Below are positions 8,985 to 18,094 of a stretch of DNA of 64,000 nucleotides, in pieces; the stretch's first letter is position 1, and every line of letters starts with the position of its first letter. Made by a program: the position numbers and the translations under genes. The stretch is from assembly GCA_050633785.1 (NCBI GenBank), contig JBOEHE010000053.1, positions 47,593 to 111,592 of the forward strand. The letters run 5' to 3'. Below the pieces are notes generated by a model. That model did not search any database. It was given only the letters and a program-made list of their open reading frames with translations, and was not told the DNA's origin. The stretch comes from CALKZN01 sp050633785. Its GTDB lineage: Bacteria; Pseudomonadota; Gammaproteobacteria; Arenicellales; Arenicellaceae.

Positions 8985-10304
8985 ATGGCTATGACCCCAC
9001 ATACTGAGGCGTCTACTTTAAGCGAATGGCTGGGTTACATTGAAGAAATTCATGTTTCTTCAATGGACTTAACGCTGGATAGGGTTAAACTGGTCTTTGA
9101 ACGTTTGCTTCCTGAAGGTGTTCCATTTCGAGTGGTTACTGTTGCTGGAACTAACGGTAAAGGCAGCTGTTGTGCTTATCTTGAATCCATATTGCTAGCT
9201 GCTGGTTATTCGGTAGGTAAATATACCTCTCCACATATTACTCGGTTCAATGAGCGTATTTGTCTGAATGGCTCAATGGTTGACGATGAGCTTGTTTGTG
9301 CCGCCTTTTCACGAATAGAGGCTGCGCGCGCTGATGTTTCTTTGACATATTTTGAGTACACCACACTGGCGGCATTGTTGGTTTTTGCCGAGCAAGCGGT
9401 TGAGGTAGTTGTCTGTGAAGTGGGTTTAGGTGGGCGTATGGATGCAGTCAATATTCTGGATCCTGAGGTTACCATCGTAACTTCTATTGGCCTCGACCAT
9501 ACTCAATGGTTGGGTGATACTCGTGAAGCCATTGCTATGGAGAAAGTGGCTGTAGCACGCCCACACTCAACCTGTGTTATTGGTGAACTTGATATACCGC
9601 AAGTAATGCTTGATTATTTGGTGGACAATAATTCTAAAGCATGTTGCTTGAATCAGCATTTTTCAGTGGATTTGGCAGATGATGATTGCTGGAATATTAA
9701 GCGACTAATTTCTAATACACCGTCAGAAGCCAGCACTGGTGTTGATTCTAGTGGTGATTACGATTATTGGGTGGAAGGTCTTCCCAAGCCAATAATTGCT
9801 GCCAGACATCAATATCAAAATGCTGCGTGCGCTACTATGGCGCTATTGCAAACAGATTTAAAGGTCAGTGCGGCTCATATTCATCAGGGGATTGAGAATG
9901 CTTCAATAGCTGGGCGCTGTCAGATTCTTATGGCTGAGCCTCTGGTGATTGTCGATGTGGCTCATAATAAAGATTCCGTGGAAGCTCTGTATCAGTTTGT
10001 GGTTGATCAGAAGGTGAAGGGTGATTGTTATGCCGTGTTTTCAATGCTAAATGACAAGGATATTGAGGCTTGTGTGGCTTGCATGGCTCCATTGATTTCG
10101 GAGTGGCATATAGCGCCTTTGAATGTGCCGCGAGCAAGCCTTGTTGAGGATTTGCGTGAAGTTATCCATTTGAATGATCCAGCAATTGGCATAAGCGAAC
10201 ATTCTTCGGTCGGACAGGCCTACCAGATATTGAAAAAACAGGTTAAATCGACAGATTGCCTGATAGTTTTTGGTTCGTTTCATGTGGTTGGTGATATAAT
10301 CTAG
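8985..10304 (+). CDS. folC: folylpolyglutamate synthase/dihydrofolate synthase
   Basis: Bifunctional ATP-dependent ligase that adds glutamate to dihydropteroate and lengthens the polyglutamate tail of folates. The 439-residue protein is a Mur-ligase relative. It has the ATP-binding loop AGTNGKGSCCAYLESIL near residue 60, CEVGLGGRMDAVNI, the HTQWLG region and DVAHNKDS. It lies directly after accD, the usual neighbour, and 19 bp before the SPOR-domain gene. An ATG two codons downstream is an alternative start. Nothing is missing compared with the family. Confidence 0.95.
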   Translation: MAMTPHTEASTLSEWLGYIEEIHVSSMDLTLDRVKLVFERLLPEGVPFRVVTVAGTNGKGSCCAYLESILLAAGYSVGKYTSPHITRFNERICLNGSMVDDELVCAAFSRIEAARADVSLTYFEYTTLAALLVFAEQAVEVVVCEVGLGGRMDAVNILDPEVTIVTSIGLDHTQWLGDTREAIAMEKVAVARPHSTCVIGELDIPQVMLDYLVDNNSKACCLNQHFSVDLADDDCWNIKRLISNTPSEASTGVDSSGDYDYWVEGLPKPIIAARHQYQNAACATMALLQTDLKVSAAHIHQGIENASIAGRCQILMAEPLVIVDVAHNKDSVEALYQFVVDQKVKGDCYAVFSMLNDKDIEACVACMAPLISEWHIAPLNVPRASLVEDLREVIHLNDPAIGISEHSSVGQAYQILKKQVKSTDCLIVFGSFHVVGDII

Positions 10305-10323
10305 TGCGTGATGAAACTATTGA

Positions 10324-11121
10324 ATGAGTATTGATACCGTGCCTAATACTTCTAATCCAGCAACTCGATCTTCTTCCAGTACCAAATCGAGTGCGCAGAC
10401 TAAAAAGCCTGCCAAGGATAATGAAAATGAAGATAATAATGATTTTGTGCTTAAACATCGGTTGATTGGTGCTGGTATATTGATTTCAGTAGGGGTTCTT
10501 TTCCTACCTTGGATTCTCGGTTCTTATTCTGTTGATAAAGTGAAAGGCCTGGTTGCTGGTGATGCAGAGTCATCTACGGTTTCTATTAGCCAAAATGATT
10601 TCGAATCATTGGGTGAAAAGGACATCAAAGTCTTTGTTTCAAAAATTAAACCTGTCAGTTCTTCATCTAAAAAAACCGATAAAACTGCGTCTGAGAAAAA
10701 GGAAGTATCTGATTCTGTAACTGAGAAAAAACAGAGTACAGAGCAAAAGGTTGTGGCTAAAAAGGCCAAAGAGACAAAAAAAGCGCCAGATAAGGTCAAG
10801 GTCAGTAAAAAAACAAGCGCTAAAAAAGACAAAGTTACAGCTTCAACTGACAAAAAAAACACCACGAAAAAAGATAAAGAAGTTAGTCAGGGGTATATCG
10901 TCAGTGTTGGTGTGTTTGTTAACTCTAAAAATGTAGGTCCAATGATGAAGGATTTGCGCTCCAAGAGTTTTAAGCCTTCTTCAAGCAAAATTCAAACTAG
11001 CAAGGGACCGGGAACGCGTGTTTGGCTTGGGCCGTTTGCAACACGTGCGGAAGCAGGCAAAGAGCGAACCAAATTGAAACAAAGTATCGGTGGCAAACCG
11101 GGCATTCTGAAATACCCCTAA
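10324..11121 (+). CDS. dedD: SPOR-domain cell-division/peptidoglycan-binding protein (DedD-like)
   Basis: Predicted inner-membrane protein of 265 residues that is recruited to the septum through its SPOR domain, which binds denuded glycan strands. The layout is a Ser/Thr/Lys-rich cytoplasmic N-terminus, a single membrane span around 46-66 (IGAGILISVGVLFLPWILG), a long lysine- and threonine-rich periplasmic linker, and a C-terminal SPOR domain from about 190 (YIVSVGVFVNSKNV to GKPGILKYP). The position between folC and cvpA matches dedD in E. coli and Pseudomonas. The linker is unusually basic. The start overlaps no SD of note; ATG at 10324 fits the spacing to folC. Confidence 0.88.
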   Translation: MSIDTVPNTSNPATRSSSSTKSSAQTKKPAKDNENEDNNDFVLKHRLIGAGILISVGVLFLPWILGSYSVDKVKGLVAGDAESSTVSISQNDFESLGEKDIKVFVSKIKPVSSSSKKTDKTASEKKEVSDSVTEKKQSTEQKVVAKKAKETKKAPDKVKVSKKTSAKKDKVTASTDKKNTTKKDKEVSQGYIVSVGVFVNSKNVGPMMKDLRSKSFKPSSSKIQTSKGPGTRVWLGPFATRAEAGKERTKLKQSIGGKPGILKYP

Positions 11122-11133
11122 TGAGATAGTGAT

Positions 11134-11745
11134 ATGACCATTTTAGATATAGTAATCGTTATTGTTTTTCTAATTTCGCTGTTAGTTGGTTTGATGCGTG
11201 GTTTTGTTCGTGAAGTGCTTTCAATCGTTACTTGGGTGGTTTCCATCTGGTTGGGCTTGCAGTTTTACAGCCAGGCTGGTGAGTTTTTCAAGAATTTTCT
11301 GAATAATGAGTTGTTCAGAAATGCAGCTGGTTTTGCGGTGGTCTTTTTCGGTAGCTTGCTGATGCTGTCAATGGTCAGCTACTTGATTAACAAAATTGTT
11401 ACTAAAACAGGGATTAAAGGTACAGACCGTGTACTTGGTTCGGTGTTTGGGATGGGGCGAGCAATATTTGTAGTCGCTTTGCTTATGCTTTTTGGCCGCT
11501 CAATTAATATGCAAGAGACGGATTTCTGGAAAAACTCACAGCTGTTGGGGCATTTCGTGCCAGTGGCAGATACTTTGAACACGATTTTGCCTGACGGATT
11601 GCGTGTTGATGGAACTAATTCGAATACAGGTTTATCTGCTCAAGGTAAAGATATTGCAAATAAAACTATTGAAGAGTTTTCGAAATTACAGCAAGACCTG
11701 CAAGGAAAGGTCGATAAAGAACAACCGTCTACAGTGGTGAAATAG
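11134..11745 (+). CDS. cvpA: CvpA family membrane protein
   Basis: Small inner-membrane protein first linked to colicin V production; its molecular role is not settled, though it is tied to envelope stress and purF expression. The 203-residue protein shows four hydrophobic segments in the first 130 residues, beginning TILDIVIVIVFLISLLVGLMRGFVREV, which is the family's diagnostic start. A polar C-terminal tail follows. It lies 12 bp after the SPOR gene and 10 bp before purF, the classic dedD-cvpA-purF arrangement. Confidence 0.94.
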   Translation: MTILDIVIVIVFLISLLVGLMRGFVREVLSIVTWVVSIWLGLQFYSQAGEFFKNFLNNELFRNAAGFAVVFFGSLLMLSMVSYLINKIVTKTGIKGTDRVLGSVFGMGRAIFVVALLMLFGRSINMQETDFWKNSQLLGHFVPVADTLNTILPDGLRVDGTNSNTGLSAQGKDIANKTIEEFSKLQQDLQGKVDKEQPSTVVK

Positions 11746-11755
11746 AGATAATCTT

Positions 11756-13285
11756 ATGTGTGGTGTTATTGGTATATTAGGTCAGAACAATGTTAATCAA
11801 GCCATTTATGATGGTTTGACCGTATTGCAGCATCGAGGTCAGGATGCTGCCGGCATATTGACCAGTGAAGACAATCGAGTCAATTTGCGTAAAGATAATG
11901 GCTTGGTGAAAGATGTGTTTCAGAAGCGCCATATGACACGTTTGCTGGGCAGGCTTGGAATAGGGCACTGTCGTTACCCAACGGCTGGCTCAAGCTCACC
12001 GGCAGAAGCGCAGCCATTTTATGTGAATTCGCCTTTCGGTATTGCTTTGGCTCATAATGGGAATCTAACTAATGCAACTGAGCTGCGTGAGGAGTTGTTT
12101 CGTGATGATTTACGCCATTTGAACACATCGTCTGATTCAGAGATTTTGACGAATGTTCTTGCTCACGAGATATATCAGGTCCTGGGTTCAGATAAATACG
12201 CATTGACTCCTGAGGATGTGTTTTCGGCTTTGGAAGGGGTATACACCCGCATCAATGGTGGTTACGCTGTTGTGGCTTGTATTGTTGGTTTTGGTCTGGT
12301 TGCTTTTCGCGATAAGTTTGGTATTCGTCCCCTGGTTTATGGTGAACGAGTCTCTGATGAAGGAGTCGAACACATCGTTGCTTCGGAAAGTGTGGCTTTG
12401 GATACTCTGGACTTCGAGCTGATTAATGATATTGAGCCAGGTGAAGCATTGATTGTTGAGATGGATGGAACGGTTCATCGCAAAGTCTGCGCTCCAGATC
12501 GTAAATATTCTCCTTGTATTTTTGAGCACGTCTACATGGCTCGCCCTGATTCTATGATGGATGGAATTTCTGTGTATAAAACCCGCTTACGCATGGGTGA
12601 AATGTTGGCCAAGAAAATTCAACGAGAATGGCCGGACAATGATATTGATGTGGTTATTCCAATTCCAGATACCAGTCGCACCACTGCGCTGCAGTTGGCC
12701 AACGAATTGAAGGTTAACTATCGAGAGGGGTTTATAAAAAACCGCTATATCGGTCGCACTTTTATCATGCCTGGCCAGGAAGAGCGCAAGAAATCTGTTA
12801 AACAGAAATTGAATGCTATTGATCTGGAGTTTAGAGGCAAAAATGTCCTGTTGGTAGATGACTCCATTGTCAGGGGGACTACATCAGAACAGATAGTGCA
12901 GATGGCTCGTGATGCAGGGGCTACCAAAGTTTATTTTGCGTCGGGCGCACCTGCTGTGCGTTATCCGAATGTCTATGGGATTGATATGCCTGCAGCATCG
13001 GAGTTGGTGGCAAATGACCGTTCAGACGAAGATGTGTGTGAGGTAATTGGTGCTGACCGATTGTTTTATCAGGACCTTGATGACTTGGTGGAAGCTGCTA
13101 GCGCGGGCAACCCGGATATAAAAGAATTTGATACTTCGTGCTTTAACAGTGTTTATGTAACAGGTGATGTCAGTCCGGCTTATCTAGAACGTCTGGAGTC
13201 GGACCGTAATGATCAGGCTAAAACCGAAAAAGAAGAAGATGGTGTCAGCGTGCGTGATGTCAGTAGGTTTGTCTCTAATCAGTAA
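11756..13285 (+). CDS. purF: amidophosphoribosyltransferase
   Basis: First committed enzyme of purine synthesis: glutamine plus PRPP to 5-phosphoribosylamine. The 509-residue protein starts MCGVIGILG. Cys2 becomes the N-terminal nucleophile after Met removal, so no propeptide is present (the Gram-negative form). The glutaminase domain fills the first half. The PRPP loop is in VLLVDDSIVRGTTS near residue 365. The start is 10 bp after cvpA with a weak gagat SD. metZ follows 59 bp later. Confidence 0.97.
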   Translation: MCGVIGILGQNNVNQAIYDGLTVLQHRGQDAAGILTSEDNRVNLRKDNGLVKDVFQKRHMTRLLGRLGIGHCRYPTAGSSSPAEAQPFYVNSPFGIALAHNGNLTNATELREELFRDDLRHLNTSSDSEILTNVLAHEIYQVLGSDKYALTPEDVFSALEGVYTRINGGYAVVACIVGFGLVAFRDKFGIRPLVYGERVSDEGVEHIVASESVALDTLDFELINDIEPGEALIVEMDGTVHRKVCAPDRKYSPCIFEHVYMARPDSMMDGISVYKTRLRMGEMLAKKIQREWPDNDIDVVIPIPDTSRTTALQLANELKVNYREGFIKNRYIGRTFIMPGQEERKKSVKQKLNAIDLEFRGKNVLLVDDSIVRGTTSEQIVQMARDAGATKVYFASGAPAVRYPNVYGIDMPAASELVANDRSDEDVCEVIGADRLFYQDLDDLVEAASAGNPDIKEFDTSCFNSVYVTGDVSPAYLERLESDRNDQAKTEKEEDGVSVRDVSRFVSNQ

Positions 13286-13344
13286 AGCAAGAACAGGAAG
13301 TATTAGAACGTTAAATAACCGTAGAGAATGGCGATAATTTTAAA

Positions 13345-14526
13345 ATGAATGACAATAATCGGTCTAAGTACAGGCCAGCGACAAATGCCATCAGGGCGGG
13401 CTTTGAGCGTACAAACCAACAAGAACATTCTGAGGCGATATTTACGACGTCGAGCTTTGTGTTTGATTCGGCTAAGCAGGCAGCTGACCGCTTTTCTAAT
13501 GCAGAGCCCGGCAATGTGTATTCTCGTTTTACCAATCCCACTGTACAGCAGTTTGAAAGGCGTTTAGCTGCTATGGAAGGGGGAGAGTCTTGTGTGGCAA
13601 CTGCATCGGGTATGGCGGCAATTATGACCATGTGTCTGGGTTTGTTGCAGGCTGGTGATCATGTCGTGTGTTCTTCGGGATTGTTTGGTACCAGTAAACT
13701 GTTATTTACCAACATATTGAGTCGTTTTGGTGTTGAGTTTGATTTTGTTGATTTAAACGATCTTGCCGCATGGCAAGAAAATGTTCGTGAAAACACCAAA
13801 TTCGTTTATTTTGAGACGCCTACTAACCCATTAACTGAAATTGTGGATATCAGGCAGATAAGCGATTTGGTGAAATCGATTAATTCAGAAACCCTGGTGG
13901 TGGTGGATAATTGTTTTTGTACCCCGGCTTTGCAGCAGCCATTAAAGCATGGGGCGGATATCATCATTCATTCTGCCACTAAATATCTGGATGGCCAGGG
14001 GCGTTGTGTTGGTGGTGCGATAGTCGGTGATAAGTATTGGGTTGGTGAAAAGATTTATGGGGTCTTGCGTACAGCTGGGCCGAGCATGAGTCCTTTCAAT
14101 GCCTGGGTGTTTTTGAAGGGCTTGGAAACATTGTCTCTGCGCATGGAAAAATCATCGAATAATGCTCAGATTTTGGCAGAGTATCTGCTGAAGCATCCGC
14201 AGGTTGATAATGTTTATTTCCCAGGTTTGCCTGATCACCCTCAACATGATTTGATTGGAAGGCAACAGTCTATGCCTGGTGGGATTGTTTCATTTGAGGT
14301 GAAGGGCGGTCAACAAGCGGCTTGGGATCTAATTGATCGAACTGAGCTGTATTCAATCACTGCTAATTTGGGTGATACTCGCTCAACAATTACTCATCCG
14401 GCCACAACAACTCATGGCCGATGGACACCAGAAGAGCGCCAAAAAGCAGGTATCCTTGATTCTTTGGTGCGTATTTCAGTGGGTTTAGAGGATGTGGTCG
14501 ATTTGATCGAAGATTTGCGCTTTTAG
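13345..14526 (+). CDS. metZ: O-succinylhomoserine sulfhydrylase
   Basis: PLP enzyme of the Cys/Met-metabolism family that makes homocysteine directly from O-succinylhomoserine and sulfide. The 393-residue protein has the PLP-lysine motif HSATKYLDGQGRCVGG, the SRFTNPTVQQFE segment and ITHPATTTH near the C-terminus. The purF-metZ linkage is the Pseudomonas arrangement, where metZ replaces the metB/metC route; this is the reason for preferring metZ over cystathionine gamma-synthase. It ends 75 bp before a strong terminator. Confidence 0.92.
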   Translation: MNDNNRSKYRPATNAIRAGFERTNQQEHSEAIFTTSSFVFDSAKQAADRFSNAEPGNVYSRFTNPTVQQFERRLAAMEGGESCVATASGMAAIMTMCLGLLQAGDHVVCSSGLFGTSKLLFTNILSRFGVEFDFVDLNDLAAWQENVRENTKFVYFETPTNPLTEIVDIRQISDLVKSINSETLVVVDNCFCTPALQQPLKHGADIIIHSATKYLDGQGRCVGGAIVGDKYWVGEKIYGVLRTAGPSMSPFNAWVFLKGLETLSLRMEKSSNNAQILAEYLLKHPQVDNVYFPGLPDHPQHDLIGRQQSMPGGIVSFEVKGGQQAAWDLIDRTELYSITANLGDTRSTITHPATTTHGRWTPEERQKAGILDSLVRISVGLEDVVDLIEDLRF

Positions 14527-14600
14527 ATTGAAGTTTTGGTTTTTCAGTGTTCTTTATAATAAAGCAGAGATGCTGCCCTCAAAACTGAGCAATCTTAAGT

Positions 14601-14629
14601 AAAAAACGCCGCATGCTGCGGCGTTTTTT
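14601..14629. terminator. bidirectional intrinsic terminator between metZ and the convergent OMP gene
   Basis: A perfect 13-bp stem (AAAAAACGCCGCA and its complement) with a 3-nt loop. A-tracts and T-tracts on both sides let it work in either direction. Confidence 0.93.
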
Positions 14630-14660
14630 AATGTCACTATTAGTATGGTGTTGGGTTTTA

Positions 14661-15260
14661 TTAGAACTCAGCTATGCCATTCAGTGCAAAAATTCCAAGA
14701 TCCAAGTCGCCAACAGTGCTTGAATATTCCAGTTCAAGTGCTCCCCAGTGACCCATTTTTAAGCCCAAGCCGCCACCAAAGGAAAAATTGACGTCATCCT
14801 GAGTTTCGAGTTTGCGTCCACCATTGCTTACTAAGTCAACGCTGGCATATGATAGTCCGCCTTTTAATTTGAAGTATAGTTTGCCTGCTGAGCGGTAAGA
14901 CATGTGGGCGTTTAGAATGTCTGCTTGCCATTGGCCAACGATACCGCCGCTGTTTACATCGCCATCAGCTGAAGGCAAAATTTCAAACTCTAAGGTGGAT
15001 GAACCATTTAATCCAACGGGGCGAGCAAAGTGGTAGCCGAGTATCAAGCCAACGGCAGTTGCTTCGTCATAACCGTTATTTAAATTGCTGACTTGTGATA
15101 TTTCAACGCCGTCATTTGATACTTGAGCAACTTTGATGCCTACCATCCATTTACCGGGTGCTGATTTGCCAAAGAACGTTCCGTTATTGTCATCAGCGGC
15201 ATAAGCGCTTACTGATAAGCAAGCGACGCTGGCAACAAGAATTGTTATTAGTTTTTTCAT
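14661..15260 (-). CDS. small outer-membrane beta-barrel-type protein, function unknown
   Basis: A 199-residue protein with a clear Sec signal peptide (MKKLITILVASVACLSVSAYA, cleavage after AYA). The mature part has alternating polar/apolar beta-strand character, many glycines and a terminal aromatic residue (IAEF), as expected of an OmpA/OmpW-like eight-strand barrel. I chose the ATG at 15260, with GAGGA 5 bp upstream, rather than the in-frame ATG four codons earlier that would overlap this SD. I do not recognise a named family. It converges on metZ through a shared terminator and is divergent from ftsB. Confidence 0.7.
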   Translation of the reverse strand: MKKLITILVASVACLSVSAYAADDNNGTFFGKSAPGKWMVGIKVAQVSNDGVEISQVSNLNNGYDEATAVGLILGYHFARPVGLNGSSTLEFEILPSADGDVNSGGIVGQWQADILNAHMSYRSAGKLYFKLKGGLSYASVDLVSNGGRKLETQDDVNFSFGGGLGLKMGHWGALELEYSSTVGDLDLGIFALNGIAEF

Positions 15261-15562
15261 AAATATCCTCATCGTACATAAACGGCCATGGATACAGTGA
15301 CAGATATTTAAGAAATGTCTGTTTTGCAGATAGCCGGTGAACAGTGTTAATCATCCGAGCAAAAATAGTCTCACCTTTATGGTGGTATATTGCTTTTACT
15401 CGCTTTAAACTCACAGGTAAAATGTAACTATAACTAGATACACTAAACAACTTGCTAAGAGTATAGCAAATAATATGTAAATTCAATGTATTATATGCAA
15501 CTGTTCGGGTAAATTATTGTAAGTGGGTATTCTGATGAACTCGTTAACATCACTGCGCTGAG
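15261..15562. other. divergent intergenic region between the OMP gene and ftsB
   Basis: About 300 bp with no convincing gene. An inverted repeat, TTGCTA (15452-15457) and TAGCAA (15464-15469), lies on the ftsB side and could be an operator. No strong promoter pair could be chosen by eye. Confidence 0.4.
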
Positions 15563-15871
15563 ATGAAATCTAAAAATATTATAATGACCGTACTTGCGGT
15601 GTTGCTGTTTGTCAGCCAGATAAAACTCTGGTTTGGTGATTATGGTGTTGTTCGTTTGTCATCGCTGAAGAATGAGTTGGAGCAGCAAGTCATTGAAAAC
15701 AACCGTTTGATTAAACGTAATGAAACTTTGAATGCTCAAGTGGAAGAGCTAAGAGAAGGCAAAGAGGCTCTGGAGGAGCGTGCTCGAAGTCAATTAGGCA
15801 TGATTAAAGATGGGGAGGTCTTTATCCAGGAAATGCAGTCAGAGCAAAGCCCAGAGGCTCAAAAACCATAG
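15563..15871 (+). CDS. ftsB: cell division protein FtsB (DivIC/septum formation initiator family)
   Basis: Small bitopic membrane protein of the FtsQLB divisome subcomplex that controls FtsWI activation. The 102-residue protein has one N-terminal membrane span (about 5-22, IIMTVLAVLLFVSQIKLWF), a coiled-coil segment rich in Leu/Glu/Asn (about 30-70), and the family's RSQLGMIKDGEVFIQ motif. The usual neighbours eno upstream and ispD downstream are absent; it stands alone between an OMP gene and ygfZ. The start is a plausible ATG preceded by a weak purine run. Confidence 0.93.
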   Translation: MKSKNIIMTVLAVLLFVSQIKLWFGDYGVVRLSSLKNELEQQVIENNRLIKRNETLNAQVEELREGKEALEERARSQLGMIKDGEVFIQEMQSEQSPEAQKP

Positions 15872-15912
15872 GCTTTGCGTTATTGACTATTCCTGAAATA
15901 TATCGTGTCCGA

Positions 15913-16806
15913 TTATGTAAGTTCGGTGATTTTCACTGTGTGTTTTATGTCCCAGTCTAAAGCTGCTTCTTGGCTGGCAGTGCTGACGTTTAAACTGACA
16001 AGGAGCAATGTGTCGCCATCGTCAGGGAGAGTTTGGTCGACAACCTGACCAATTTTTTTGTTTTCAACCGGATTGATAATATTCTTGCCAATTAAATCTT
16101 TGTCAATGTATGTCTGTTCAGTGGTTAGTGTTGCTAAAAAGAGCCGTTTTTTAGCTTTGCCTAAATAGTGCATTCGAGCAACAATTTCCTGCCCAGTGTA
16201 GCAACCTTTTTTGAAATTAACCGCTTCAAGTAAGTCCAGGTTGAGGGCTTCAGGAGTGAATTCCCCAGTAGTGCTTGGGTACAGTCGAGCTATTCCATGT
16301 TGGATGTTGCGTTGCTGCCAGCTTAGATGTGATGCGCTTTGTGCCGCCATTCCATTGGTTGGTGAGGTTGATAGTAGAAGTGCTTCACTCTTTTGTGTTG
16401 ATAGGTTTAAGCAAAATTGTAGCTCATCTATGTCAGGGTGGGAGAAATCTTGAACCGAGCCGGATGTGTGGCATTGGTGATCAGACAGCAGTGTTTCAGC
16501 CGCGTCGCCATGTAAATAGAATGCCTTATAGTCGCTAACATTGATCTCAACTTTGCTGCGCATAACGTATTTTTTGATCTGAGCGATTGAGTCAGTCTCC
16601 AGCTCGGTGGGGGTTATTAAATAAAAGGTACCCTCGTGGCTGAATGTTACAAATAAGGCAATGGCACGACCTTTAGGGTTGCAGTGAGCTGCGTATCGCC
16701 AATGACGGTCAATTGTGGTCATGTCCTGGGTTAATTGCCCTTGCAAAAAAGTGGCAGCATCATCACCTGTGATGCTGATGACGGTAAGATCAAGTGGCTT
16801 TGACAT
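15913..16806 (-). CDS. ygfZ: tRNA-modifying/Fe-S cluster-associated protein YgfZ
   Basis: Folate-binding aminomethyltransferase-like protein (IBA57 family) that helps maintain a subset of iron-sulfur enzymes. The 297-residue protein contains the family signature KGCYTGQEIVARMHYLGK, with the invariant cysteine. It converges on ftsB and is divergent from the SDHAF4-type gene. Both the neighbourhood (succinate dehydrogenase, an Fe-S flavoenzyme, plus sdhE and ygfX) and its own role concern respiratory metalloenzyme maturation. Confidence 0.93.
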   Translation of the reverse strand: MSKPLDLTVISITGDDAATFLQGQLTQDMTTIDRHWRYAAHCNPKGRAIALFVTFSHEGTFYLITPTELETDSIAQIKKYVMRSKVEINVSDYKAFYLHGDAAETLLSDHQCHTSGSVQDFSHPDIDELQFCLNLSTQKSEALLLSTSPTNGMAAQSASHLSWQQRNIQHGIARLYPSTTGEFTPEALNLDLLEAVNFKKGCYTGQEIVARMHYLGKAKKRLFLATLTTEQTYIDKDLIGKNIINPVENKKIGQVVDQTLPDDGDTLLLVSLNVSTASQEAALDWDIKHTVKITELT

Positions 16807-16899
16807 AGAATGATATGATTGTGTTAATAAGCTAATAAGAAGATAATAGAGTAGCTGAACGCGACTTGAAATACACCTTAAAAAATAGGTAATAAACCA

Positions 16900-17112
16900 A
16901 TGATGATTGATGATGAAAATGCTTTCGAAGCTAAAATGATCGCCAACTTTAATGCCAGGGTGAATGCGGAATCATCTGCTGGAATAGGCGAAAAAAAACC
17001 GAAAAAAAAACCGACTGCGAAGAAAAACTCTGAAGAAATTGGAGGGCCAAAAGGTCTTGAGCCAACTCGCTATGGAGACTGGGAAGCAAAAGGGCGTTGT
17101 TCCGATTTTTAA
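16900..17112 (+). CDS. DUF1674 / SDHAF4-type succinate dehydrogenase assembly factor
   Basis: A 70-residue protein with a lysine-rich middle and a C-terminus (EIGGPKGLEPTRYGDWEAKG, then RCSDF) that matches the conserved block of the DUF1674/SDHAF4 family. In mitochondria and yeast SDHAF4/Sdh8 binds flavinylated SdhA and protects it until SdhB docks. Here the gene is 195 bp upstream of sdhC in the same orientation, which supports the same role. An ATG one codon downstream is an alternative start. The family is best known from alphaproteobacteria and eukaryotes; its presence beside sdhCDAB is the strongest evidence for function. Confidence 0.88.
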   Translation: MMIDDENAFEAKMIANFNARVNAESSAGIGEKKPKKKPTAKKNSEEIGGPKGLEPTRYGDWEAKGRCSDF

Positions 17113-17307
17113 ACTATTAATTTGCCGGTTTTTCTGTGAATGCGTTTAAATTTATGGCTCCATAGTGTAAGATTCGACGCGGAAATTAGTCATGTTGCCA
17201 TTTTTTTCTATCTATTAGCTAAGTGGATGGAGGGCTTCGAATGATTTGATTTTAGCCCTACTAACAGCCCAAAACACAAAGTCTTTTTAGACAGAATAAA
17301 GAGAATT

Positions 17308-17700
17308 ATGTCGAATACGCAGAAAGCGCGCCCTTTGTCGCCGCACTTACAGGTTTATAAGCCGCAACTAACATCTATTTTATCCATTTTTCACCGAGGT
17401 TCTGGAGTTTTTCTAAGTCTTGGTACGCCATTGCTGGTTTACTGGCTTTGGGCCATTTCAGCTGGAAATGCGTACTATATTGAAGCAATGCATTTCCTGT
17501 CCCATGGCATGGTGCAACTCGTTCTGTTTGCCTGGACAGCTGCTTTTTGTTACCACCTGTGCAATGGTATACGCCATCTGTTCTGGGATATGGGCAAAGG
17601 TTTTGAATTAAAAGATTTATATTTTTCTGGGTATATGGTTTTAGGCGTTTCAAGTGTCTTGACCTTACTTATCTGGGCAATTGCTAAGGGGGTGCTGTAA
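17308..17700 (+). CDS. sdhC: succinate dehydrogenase cytochrome b556 subunit
   Basis: Membrane anchor of complex II, one of two subunits that hold heme b and the ubiquinone site. The 130-residue protein has the start motif RPLSPHLQVYKPQLTSILSIFHRG, three membrane spans and the histidine-containing segment CYHLCNGIRHLFWDMGKG of the heme-binding helix. The ATG is preceded by AAAGAGAA. Its stop overlaps the sdhD start (TAATG), so the two anchors are translationally coupled. sdhCDAB forms one operon ending in a strong hairpin. Confidence 0.97.
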   Translation: MSNTQKARPLSPHLQVYKPQLTSILSIFHRGSGVFLSLGTPLLVYWLWAISAGNAYYIEAMHFLSHGMVQLVLFAWTAAFCYHLCNGIRHLFWDMGKGFELKDLYFSGYMVLGVSSVLTLLIWAIAKGVL

Positions 17701-18080
17701 TGGCTTTGCAAAGTCCATTGAGCAAGGCAATTGGCCTTGGTTCTGCTAAACATGGTTTTTCACATTGGTGGTTGCAGCGCTTGTCGGCTGTCGCTTTAAT
17801 CCCGCTATCTTTGTGGTTTGTTTATTCTCTGGTCAGCTTGATATCAGCTGATTATGCAACAGTGGTTGCCTGGATGCAGTCACCCTTAAGAGCGTCCTTG
17901 CTGGTCATTTTCGTATTGACAACCTTGTACCACGCACAAACGGGTCTGCAAGTTGTGATCGAAGATTATATTCATACTAAATGGGTGAACTTAATTTTAA
18001 TGTATGCAATGAAGTTTGCTGCAGTCGTATTAGCAGCTATTGCTGTTATTTCTGTGCTTAAAGTGTCGATTGGCAGCTGA
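17700..18080 (+). CDS. sdhD: succinate dehydrogenase hydrophobic membrane anchor subunit
   Basis: Second membrane anchor of complex II, 126 residues with three hydrophobic helices. Family features are HWWLQRLSAVALIPLSLWFV at the first helix and YHAQTGLQVVIEDYIH at the second, which carries the axial histidine region and the conserved Asp/Tyr near the quinone pocket. The start overlaps the sdhC stop by one base; sdhA begins 14 bp after its stop. The arrangement and length are standard. Confidence 0.96.
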   Translation: MALQSPLSKAIGLGSAKHGFSHWWLQRLSAVALIPLSLWFVYSLVSLISADYATVVAWMQSPLRASLLVIFVLTTLYHAQTGLQVVIEDYIHTKWVNLILMYAMKFAAVVLAAIAVISVLKVSIGS

Positions 18081-18094
18081 TAAGGGGTTTAAAA

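Noticed and set aside
15193..15486. 97-codon minus-strand frame overlapping the OMP signal peptide
   Set aside because: It overlaps the well-supported signal peptide of the OMP gene in another frame and has no family features.
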